Source of the DNA: Cloeon dipterum
Taxonomy: Eukaryota > Arthropoda > Insecta > Ephemeroptera > Baetidae
NCBI RefSeq assembly: GCF_949628265.1
Contig: NC_088789.1
Span: forward strand, 28,327,883 to 28,391,882
DNA length: 64,000 nt
Direction of reading: 5' to 3'
Shown here in pieces: positions 23,114-32,200 of the stretch. The position numbers were made by a program, and so were the translations under genes. The notes beneath the pieces were generated by a model. The model saw nothing but the letters and a program-made list of their open reading frames with translations. It had not been told where the DNA came from and did no database searches. Each line of letters opens with the position of its first letter. Positions within the stretch are counted from its first letter, which is position 1.

Positions 23114-23840
23114 TTATTCAGGCTCCTCTTTGATTTCCTGTTTGATCTTGAGTCCGTCTTCTATCCAAATCGGCTCTGGCATGGTCGTTATCGTTTCTTG
23201 GCACTCGTCATACAGTTCCCTAGTTAAAATGAAATTAAATATAATCCCTGAAATCGAATGAGAAAGCCGGAACTCACTTGTAGTCTGGTTTTGGCTTGAT
23301 CAGCATCAGCAAAATTGACCTCAGGGTTCCAATGCTCTGTCCAAGGTCCTGTCGAGAGGGAACGTAAACATAGGGCAGACCCTTTTGCTCGCACACTCCA
23401 GGAATGTGGCACATGATGTCGATTGGATTCACATCTCCAGCCAAAATCACGATTCTGGAATTAATATGAGTTCCATTGTAAGTACATGTATGTAGTTGAT
23501 TATTTTTATCGACATCTTACCCTCTCTCGTCTTTCCTGAGGCCTCTCTGAACTGCTTTCAGTCCAAACACCATGTTGGCTTTCTTGTCTTTTGAAGCTAA
23601 TAACATGAAATTCGAGTTAATTTTATCTCAAAACAACTGTTTCGCTGCGAGCACGTGGACGCAGGCAAGCGACAACTCACCTTTTTTTGCGAGTTTCAGC
23701 AGTTTCTTGGTCAGTTTTTTGCTCGCCATCGGCTTCGCGATTTTGTTGACGAATTTCAGCTTGTCGGTGTACGAAACTTCGCCTTCGACAATGCTGGCGT
23801 CACCATTTTCGGGTTCTAGTACTTTACTCTTCTTGCCCAT
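23114..23840 (-). CDS. NHP2: H/ACA ribonucleoprotein subunit NHP2
   Basis: Four exons on the minus strand (23681-23840, 23521-23596, 23278-23454, 23114-23219) give 172 residues, close to the family length of about 155. The product is an L7Ae-type RNA-binding protein. Visible marks are KPMASKKLTKKLLKLAKK, GIVILAGDVNPIDIMCHIP and the GLPYVYVPSRQDLG strand, all typical of NHP2 in the position expected. NHP2 binds H/ACA guide RNAs that direct pseudouridylation in the nucleolus. The C-terminal tail is acidic and longer than usual. An acceptor (TTGTTGTTCAG) just before the start codon implies a non-coding first exon upstream. The 5' end faces the ZAD gene. Confidence 0.92.
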
Positions 23841-24519
23841 GTTGACGTTTGTGATGATTCCGTCTTCAGACGCTGAACAACAACAACAACATGAAACGCT
23901 GATTGACTCCAAACAATGCGGCCAATGCGCTGAGACAATGCTGCCAACAAAATCGTACTATAAAAATGAATTTGTGCAGGCGAGTGGGATAATTTCAAAT
24001 TATTTTCACATTTTTCATTTTGATTTATTTATAAGTATTTTAAATAAAACATTTAGTCAGATATTATTTCACATTTTTTAAAGTTTTCAGCATGAATTTT
24101 AAATTTTCATCTATCTCTATATTATTTCACATTCTGAAAGGTTTCCAACACTGTTCTAAAAGTGAGCCTGGAGCCTGTCAACTGTACGGTCCATAGCTCC
24201 AAAATCCAAGCCAATAATTTTAGCCGAAGAATTTGTCTATTTAATTTTCAACACTTTGTCTCTAAAACCATCTCTAGTCGCGTATTCTCTTGCTGGTACT
24301 GGAACTGGAGGCTTTTCCGAAAGTGTTTCATAACAACTAGATAAGTTTGAATTGTGAAACCACACAATTTCGTAATGTATGTAAACAGTTTATGATTTAA
24401 CACGGTTGACAAAAATTAATAATTCCTGCGCCTTTTTTGATGCAGCTCCAAGACAGAAATGGCCAAGTTTTGATCGCGTTCTTGGTCAAAATATAGACGG
24501 AGACGAATTAAATAAGAAT
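23841..24519. promoter_or_regulatory. Divergent intergenic region, NHP2 / ZAD gene
   Basis: About 680 bases separate two divergent start codons. An intron acceptor close to the NHP2 ATG and a possible acceptor (TTTTTGATGCAG, about 24445) before the ZAD ATG suggest both genes have non-coding first exons here. No TATA box stands out. A shared promoter is inference. Confidence 0.4.
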
Positions 24520-27500
24520 ATGGCGACAGGCAACATTTTGGACTTGTGTCGGCTCTGCGGCACCGACACTTTAAGCATGAGCATTTTGAGGCACAACATC
24601 TTCGACGACGAGGGCCAGTTGAAGAAATTTGCTGAAAAGATCAGCAGTTGTTTGCCGGTTAATGTACGTATTCTAAATTACTGCTTCTTTCCCCGTAGCC
24701 TCATGCGTTAAAATTCAATCAGGTGGCTGAAGAGGATCCCTTGCCCAAAATAATGTGCGGCGAGTGTGCTTACAAACTGGACTTGCTCAGCGAGTTCCGA
24801 GAAAAATCGGCAAAAACCGAGTCTGCCCTGATGGTGCTTCTCAAGCAGGATATTAAACATGAAGTAAGGCTTGGTTTTTTAACCAATGATTTAAATAATC
24901 ATTTAAATTACCAGGCGTCCGATGTAGAGGAACAGACTGAAGTGAAGGAAGCGACTGAGACGGTGAATTTAAAGAGACAATCAAGCCGTAGATCCGTGAA
25001 AACGCGCCGCTACTTTGTCGACTCGGAATCTGAAGAGGACACTCAACAGAGTGATGATGATTTTCACTGCGACGACAACTACAGGGACGACGATGACGAA
25101 GATTCGGAAATAGCAGAGCCTGTGAAAAAGAAGGAAAGGAGATCTATGCCGACCAGGGCCAGCAAGAAGACTAACAACAAGAAAGCAGCCCTGGAAAAAG
25201 AAGAAATAACTGCTGAGTATGAACCTTTTTTTACTTTAAAAAATTCCAAAAATTAGGACCTCTTGAAATAAGTTCCCTTAAGTTGATGAGTATATAAATA
25301 TGTGTGAATTACCCAAGAAGCCAAAACTGTTTTTAAAAGACGTGAGGGAATTGTGACGGCGAGGCGTGATTGCAGGGAGTGCAGCTTGTGCGGACTGCAA
25401 GTGCCTGACATTGTTGCACATAAGCGAGAGCTGCACGCCCACCTGCTGAATTGTCCCAAGTGCCCTCAGGTGTGTGACTCGCAGCGAGCGCTAAACAAGC
25501 ACGTCCAAGAGCTTCACGCCTCCAATGAGCAGTTGCACAGCTTTTCAGTCGTCTGCACCAAGTGTCCGAAGCGGTTCACCAGCCGAACCGCCATGAACGC
25601 GCACGCCAGGCGGGTGCATGGCGGACAGCAGCGCAAGGAAATGAGTCTGCTGTGCAAATACTGCGGACGGGCTTTTTCCCGAAAGCAGTACCTGGTCGAC
25701 CACGAAAGGAAGCATAGAAACGAGAGGCCTTTCAAGTGCACCACCTGTGAAAAAGGGTTCTACTCCAAGGTGAGATCCGTTTTTAAACCTTTCAAACAGT
25801 TTAGGTGTGCTCCAAAATTAAACTGGTGATAAAATCCTTTTAATCAATCGATTCACCTAAAAATTGATTTCTTTATTTTTGAATTTTTATATTTTGCCAG
25901 GTGCTTAAATTAAAACAATCCAATTAATCGTAGAAAAAATGACTGAAGGTTTTGGAATTAATTCTTCGCACAATTTGACATCGAAAAACAGGTCCAGCGG
26001 ATTTTTCTGTGAACTGCGGCCACTGACAATGAGAGTGGGCGAAACTCGCGGGAATTTTGAAATTGGGGCGTGGTTTTCCGGGGAAATGAAGTAATGAGGC
26101 GTGACACCAGTCGCAAAAAGTGGGAAAATCTTAAAATTTAACGATTTTTTTCAGAATTAGAAGGAATTTTGGAATTGTGGGTATTTTTCCAGGAGAAATG
26201 ATAAAAGAATGCGTGGCCCATGTCAAAAAGAGCGGGAAAATCGTACATTTTGATGATTTTTCTCATAATTTGCCATTTTTTTGCGAAAGCCCTTGGTGTT
26301 CGTTGCCGCCAATAGATGACGCCAACGGTTTCTTTTGATTTAAAGGTTCTTCCGCTGTGATTTTAGACTCAATTCTGCTCTTATGCTTTCAGCCCTTGAA
26401 ATAATTTCCTTTGATGTGCTGGAAACCAAAATCGGTTCGACCAATCGCCATAGAAACGTGAAAAAAAACATTTTTCCAACGTTTCTACGGCGAATGGCTG
26501 GATTGATTTATGTTTTCAGCACGTGTAAAGAAATAATTCTAGATGCAGAATGCACAGCAGCAAGATTGAGTCTTAAATTACAGCAGAAGTTAATTAAAAT
26601 CTAAAGAAACCACTGGCGCCATCTATTGGTGGATTTGAATTTCGAAAACTAAGCTTACGCAACTGGTAATTCCAGGGAAATTTTAAATGGGGATGCAGTT
26701 CGCAGGAAATTAAAAAGAAGGCGTGGTACATGTCATGAAATCAACGAGGATGCGAAGTCCTTTTTAATTAATTAAAATAATTAAAGAACATGACATGAAG
26801 CTGATTGCTTTAGCAATTTTTTCGATTTTAAATTATAATAGTCCAAAAATTGCTTAATTTCATGATTCTGTTATTTAGTTTTAAATGAAAATTAATTTTT
26901 ACGATCTACAATACAATATTATTTTTAAAATTAAATTTAATTTAGTGTTCTAGTGCTTAAAAAAATACAAAATTTTCATTTTTCTGAATTATAAATAAAA
27001 AATCTGGCATTGTGTTGTTGTTTGTCAGGTTCTCCTGAAGAGCCATCTGCGGGTGCACACCGTTTCCGACTACAAGTTCGAGTGCGACCTGTGTCACATG
27101 CAGTTCACGACGCAGACGGGTTGCCGGGCGCACCGGAAGCGCCACTTTGAGGAGAACCGGCGTTTCGAGTGTTTGGCGTGCGGCTTGCGCTTCTTCAAGC
27201 GCGCCACCCTCGACTCGCACCAGGTCAGCAAACACACGCACATCAAGCCGTTCGAGTGCGCCATCTGCGCCAAACGCTTCCCCTGCAAGTACGATTTGCA
27301 GAAGCACATCGAGACTCACCTCAAGATCAAGTCGCAAGTGTGCGAGTTTTGCGGCGCTGCCTACTTCCGCTCGGACCATTTGCGCAGGCACAAAATGCTG
27401 CAGCACAAAGAACTCGTGCCGTCCTACAGGTGAATATACTTCTTCTATATTTTTCGTAATTGTTTTCTTGATGGTTTTATTTCAGCTGTGACATGTGCGG

Positions 27501-27600
27501 CCGAAGTTACACCGAAGAGAGATCCATGTTCAATCACAAACTGCGATACCACAAGCTTGGAGAGCTTAGTGCCAAACACGCTCTTTCGTCTAATCCCTAA
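24520..27600 (+). CDS. ZAD zinc-finger protein: common 5' exons plus terminal cassette A
   Basis: Common exons 24520-24663, 24723-24863 and 24915-25216 encode an N-terminal ZAD domain (CRLCG near residue 10 and CGEC near 60, the four zinc cysteines), then an acidic/basic linker rich in D/E and K/R. Cassette A (25340-25769, 27029-27429, 27486-27600) adds ten C2H2 fingers; the A form is 510 residues. ZAD proteins are arthropod transcription factors that dimerise through ZAD and bind DNA through fingers. The third exon ends after GA in phase 2, the same phase needed by the first exon of cassettes A, B and C. The intron at 25770-27028 carries a foldback and R3 repeats. The start ATG was chosen because ZAD follows it at once; an upstream in-frame extension to 24406 is possible. 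The specific gene is not recognised. Confidence 0.88.
26020..26260 (-). repeat. Repeat family R3 copy in ZAD-gene intron
   Basis: Reverse-orientation blocks ACTCGCGGGAATTTTGAAAT, GGGGCGTGGTTTTCCGGGG and GAGGCGTGACACCAGTCGC are followed by a second partial unit. A further fragment lies at 26680-26740. Confidence 0.65.
26309..26629. repeat. Foldback element with CTCF-like ends, 321 bp
   Basis: The two halves are reverse complements over most of their length. The left end reads CCAATAGATGACGCCAACGG and the right end, reversed, CCAATAGATGGCGCCAGTGG. Inner blocks GGTTTCTTT.GATTT, TTAGACTCAAT, TAATTTC.TT, GTGCTGAAAAC and GTAGAAACG also pair. No coding frame is supported. It sits in the cassette A intron. 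The right-end motif resembles the insect CTCF consensus (CC.. YAGATGGCGC); this is a motif match by eye only. Confidence 0.8.
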
Positions 27601-27890
27601 GTCCGTTAATTGGAATCTCGCCTAGGTACAATTCCCTGTGAGCGATGAAAATTGTTGCTTTAAGAAATATTCTGAGAAACAAGACTTATGGAGAGTCCCA
27701 GATCAGACTGTGTGATAGTTTCAAAATTTTCTGACTCAAGATAGACAGTAAAGTTTCTCAGATTTGAGGCTCTGGTGGGGAAAAACATGGGAATCTACAC
27801 CAAAAACGCTTATTTTATCATTAAGTAAACTTAAGCTTGAAAACATTTCCCCCTGAGGGATGGATAATCAATTCCAACCCCAATTTAGTA

Positions 27891-27896
27891 ATAAAT
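27891..27896 (+). terminator. Possible poly(A) signal of cassette A
   Basis: AATAAA lies about 290 bases after the cassette A stop and before the cassette B acceptor, as expected if A is an alternative terminal exon set. Confidence 0.5.
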
Positions 27897-28347
27897 AATT
27901 GAATGACCCTTTCAAACTTTGTGTCATCTAGAAAAGGAAAAAAAATGAATTTGAGTTATCAGACAACAACTTGTCCCATGAAGAAAAAATCTTGATAAAT
28001 ATGATTTTACGAGAATTTAAAAAATTACAAGATGTTGTCTCGTCAAGGTGTCTGCAAATTCCATCATGATTTGGCAAAAACTAATTAAAAATTTAAATTC
28101 CCGTGAGACGTGATACTTAAGTTCAGCCTCGTAATTGATTTTTTCCTAATTTCACGTACGGAAAAACTGCATTCTTTAATTCTCACTCAGAGTCCTAGTT
28201 AATACATTTTAAATAAATTTACCAAAAATTTGATTTTGCTCAAAGGGTGATTACCTTATTTTCATCTAAAACGTTTTGGCTTCTTTGGGAATCCCCATAA
28301 TCAATCAATCTTTCCTTAAAAGTAAACAAATATTTCCCCTTCTACAG

Positions 28348-30520
28348 GAAAGTAATGAAAGATGAAAGCCCGGCTACCAGCCTGGAAGGAAAGAGGCTCA
28401 AATCAAAATATCTGTGCAAAATCTGCAAAAAGGAATTTTCCAAGGAGCTAACGCTGCAGAAACACGAAAGTATGGAGCACACATTCCTGTGCGTGGCGTG
28501 CAACGTGCCGTTCATGTCCAGCCGAGACCGAGGGATACACAAATGCTTCTCCAGTTTCCAGGAAGATTACTCTCAGAACTCTAGAGGACGGAGAACGGCC
28601 CGGTCGAAGGTGCTGACGTGCGAGCAGTGCAAGAAAACGTATTCGTCTCACGCCAACTTCGTGCGACACGTCGCCGAGCCGCACACGCACCACTGCAAGG
28701 TTTGCAACATTTATTTCGCCACGCAAAGACAACGACTGGCCCACGGGTGCCGACCGGCGCCCCAGCCCGAAGGGACTCTCCCGGACGCCTCTACCAAATA
28801 TAAATACCAGTGCAGCAAGTGCGCCAAGGGGTTCGTCCAAGAGACCAACTACCTCGAGCACATTGCCAAAGCGCACGACAGCTTCTGCAAGACCTGCAAA
28901 CGGTACTTTATCTCCGCTCGAGACCGCATTGCACACTCGTGCCTCTACAAATGCCGCCATTGTGATTTTAGTGCGAAGTAATGCATTATTTATTTTTTGT
29001 ATGCCCATGGAGGGTTGAATGACCAATTTATTTCAGGACGCACACCAAACTGCAAGTGCACATCGAGAACATTCACGAGAATGGGATTGAGTTCGAGTGC
29101 GATATTTGCAAAGAAAAATTTCTGTCTAAACGAAGTCTCATCAGCCACATTGTCGCCAGCGGAATCGATCACAGGTATGACTAATTTTACTACGGTGCTT
29201 TAAATAATAAAATAGAAAAGTAACCAAGAGAAAATCTTGGAAAGTCAGCCTCTTGGACATGGAGTTTACAAAATTGAACCAAAAGATGCCTATTTAGACG
29301 GCAGAAAACTTGGAAGTTGCACACAATTTTTGGAATTTTTTTAATTTGGGTAATTTTAGAGTTTTGAGTATCTAAAAACGGCCTTTAATTACTTTTTTAA
29401 ATATAGGATGAAATGTTGCTCTTACAATTAGTGCGTGTAAGAGGCCTAGACACTCTCAGGATGGTGCAACCTTCCGTTTTTGAGATTCTGCGGTGAAAAA
29501 GGGGTATTTTTTTATCTAGGTAAATTTCGAGAAAATCAAAATTCTCGGTTGAATTTTACCCTATGAGCATGCTGGGGGTTACTCCTGAGGTCAGATAATC
29601 ATTTCAACAGATAAAAAAATCGAACCCTGGCGTCAGGGTAACCCTCAAGCGATCAATATCGATAATTGGCCACTTTAACAATGCCTGACGGGCTCAGTGA
29701 TTATTCAAATTTCAACGGCCAAGTCAAGATCTTTCAGAATATTTCAAACTCATCATTTTGAAGCCAACGGGGTGCTCAGGAAACACCCAAAATGGCTAAT
29801 TTTCAGCCCCTTTGATTTTAAAACCCATTTTTACAGTTTCATCGGCACGTACTGCAGTATTTGCAACTACGACTACCGCTCCATGTACAGCCTGAAGCTT
29901 CACATCCAGCGGGTGCACCAGGGCGTCTTTAAATGCACCGGCTGCAACACCAGTTTCGCCACAAAAGAAGAGCGCAAGGTCCACTACAAAGCGAACCACT
30001 CGCAGAAAAAGCAGGAGGTGCAGTGCCCCGAGTGCCCGAAAATCATCAGCAACATTCACAACCTCCAAATCCACATCAACATGGTGCACAGGAAACTTCG
30101 ACCGCACCTTTGTCAGGTGAAGAAATACTCCCTTTTCAATTTTGCAGGAAATTTTCTTTTTCAAGTCATTAATAATAATTTTTTCAGGTTTGTGGAAAGT
30201 CGTACCCGTGCAAATCGTCTCTGCAATTCCACATGACGATGCACACCGGCGAGAAGAAGCATGTTTGCAATGTGTGCGGACACGCGTTCGCTCGAATCGA
30301 GAACCTGAAGCAGCACATGCGGATCCACAACAATGTGAAGCCATTCTTGTGCGACTTCTGTCCGCAAAAGTTCCGTCAAGCCGGATCTCTGAAGATCCAT
30401 CGCAGGATTCACACAGGGGAAACGCCCTATCACTGTCACTTGTGCCCAAAGAAATATATCTCCAATGGATTGTTGAAAAACCACCTGAAATACCATCCTG
30501 TCGACAGAGATATCGAATAA
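28348..30520 (+). CDS. Alternative zinc-finger cassette B of the ZAD locus
   Basis: Exons 28348-28977, 29037-29174, 29837-30116 and 30188-30520 all join in phase and encode about 15 zinc fingers; joined to the common ZAD exons the product would be 655 residues. The first exon follows a good acceptor (CCCTTCTACAG) and opens with one base completing a codon, so it needs an upstream exon ending in phase 2, exactly what 25216 offers (GA|G = Glu). Three fingers are C2HC with C-x2-C-x12-H-x-C spacing, each directly behind a normal C2H2 finger. The last three fingers have TGEK-type linkers. A start at the ATG at 28355 as a separate gene is possible but would lack ZAD. The third intron (29175-29836) carries an R2 copy. 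Confidence 0.8.
29500..29810 (+). repeat. Repeat family R2, single arm in cassette B intron
   Basis: The copy carries GAACCCTGGCGTCAGGGTAA, CCACTTTAACAATGCCTGAC, CTTTCAGAATATTTC and GGTGCTCAGGAAACAC blocks in the same order as 5840-6200. It ends about 25 bases before the exon at 29837. Confidence 0.75.
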
Positions 30521-30521
30521 A
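30516..30521 (+). terminator. Possible poly(A) signal overlapping the cassette B stop
   Basis: AATAAA overlaps the TAA stop of cassette B. Only about 107 bases separate this stop from the first base of cassette C. Whether this hexamer is used cannot be told from sequence. Confidence 0.35.
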
Positions 30522-30627
30522 AAAGATCAATTGAAAATTCGCAATTTGTTTTTGATAATTCCAGTTTGGCTTCTTGGGTTTTGATATTATTTTACCTTAT
30601 TATTTGTAACAATTCCTATTTTTTCAG

Positions 30628-31868
30628 ATTTACGTGGCCGTGGAAAGGTGTAAAACTCCCTTGCGGTCGGCGCAAAAAGAAGCCTATACAACCCGAGCCA
30701 CAGTCTGACGATGATCTCATGAAAATTGAAGTCATAGACGTGCGCTCACTGCCAGACTTCTCGGCAGAACCAGCTCTCCCGCCAGAAAATGTGACCGTCG
30801 AGGAATTCAACAACCCCCTAACTGCGCGAGCCGACTTCACGTGTTCCCAGTGCCACATCAAGTTCAAAAACTACGGCTCGTACACAAATCACTCGAAGAA
30901 ACCTCACACATACCACTGCAAGTGGTGCAACAGGAATTTCGTCAACGCTCGAGGGGAGCACGCGTGCGCCTTCAAGTGCACCAAGTGCGAATTTCGGTAT
31001 TTCAAGACCAACGGCGCCCTGAGGAGTCACACCAGGTGGTTCCACACGGGAGACGAGTTTCTCTGCCACGACTGCGGAGCCAAATGCCCAACCAAATTGA
31101 GCATGCGCACTCACTACAAGAAGGTTCACATCAAAAAGCAGAGTGAAGACCAAAGGTAGGCCTTTGAATTCTCATTCACAGCCCTAACAATTTGCGATTT
31201 TCTTTTCCAGTTACAAGACTTGGTGCTCCGAGTGTCAGCGGAGTTTTTCCTCTACCTTTTCCCTGATGAAACACAAACAACGAAAGCACGAGGGCAAGAT
31301 TCTCTGCTCCGTCTGCCCGGAGGCCTTTGCCTCGAAAGAGGAGCGCAGGGAGCACGTGAAGCTGGTGCACCCGTCGACCAGAGAGAAGCAGCTGTTTGAC
31401 TGTCCAGAGTGCGGCAAGAAATTGAGTTCCAGAGCCATGATGCAGGTTCACGTCGACAACATCCACAAGAAACTTAAACCCCACCTCTGTCAGGTAATTT
31501 ATTTCTCAATTTATTTTTATTTCTTGAAGATCATTAAATTAATCTTTCAGGTTTGTGGAAAAGCATTTGCGGTTGTGTCTCACCTCAAATTGCACATGAT
31601 GATGCACACCGGAGAAAAGAAGCATGTTTGCAAAGTGTGCGGGCACGCGTTCGCCCGCATCGAAAATCTAACTCAGCACAAGAGGATCCACGAAGACTTG
31701 AAGCCTTTCCTCTGCGACTTCTGCCCCATGAAGTTCCGGCAGCAGAGCTCGTTGAAGAGCCACAGGCGCATTCACACAGGAGAAACGCCGTACAAGTGCC
31801 AATTGTGCCCTTCCAGCTTCCGAAGCAAACAGCAGCTCGATAACCATGTCAAGTTCCATCCATCTTAA
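30628..31868 (+). CDS. Alternative zinc-finger cassette C of the ZAD locus
   Basis: Exons 30628-31155, 31211-31493 and 31551-31868 join in phase; with the common exons the product would be 571 residues. Its first exon opens in phase 2 after TTTTTTCAG (GA|A = Glu), like A and B. It begins with a basic, proline-rich linker and has no in-frame ATG for about 90 bases, so it is unlikely to start a gene alone. It encodes about ten zinc fingers, including one short C2HC finger. Cassette C is a tandem paralogue of B: the last intron falls at the same place (before VCGK), and the final three fingers share most residues, such as HVC.VCGHAFARIENL and KPFLCDFCP.KFRQ. The stop is followed by AT-rich DNA. 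Confidence 0.82.
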
Positions 31869-32200
31869 ATTTTTGTCGCTTGGCATGGTAAAAGGGTTCA
31901 CTAGATTTTTTTTTAATAACTCAGGAATTTTCACATCAGTATTTGGAATAGTTAGAAATAGCAATTTTACTTCTCCTTCTAATTCGTAATTTTAGTTTTT
32001 TACGTTCAAAATTACAAAATTTCAAAATTTATAAAAAAACCTCAGGTCTTTTCTTCCTAATTTTACTTATTTTACTTATTTTAAGCTTAAATTAATTACT
32101 GTATATCAATTTACATCAGATTTAATGGCAGTAAAAAGTATATGAATTGGCACTTAATAACAAAAGTCTGTTTTCTCAGTCAAATTGCACAACATTTGTA
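31869..32200. other. Tail-to-tail intergenic region, ZAD locus / sugar transporter
   Basis: This stretch of about 330 bases is AT-rich and must contain the 3' ends of both flanking genes. I see no further gene in it. Confidence 0.6.

Noticed and set aside
23572-24081. 169-residue plus-strand frame over NHP2
   Set aside because: It lies antisense to the NHP2 first coding exon, which is firmly identified.
28348-31868. Cassettes B and C as two separate zinc-finger genes
   Set aside because: Both open in the middle of a codon behind good acceptors, C has no nearby ATG and almost no upstream space, and neither has its own ZAD. Shared 5' exons explain all of this better.
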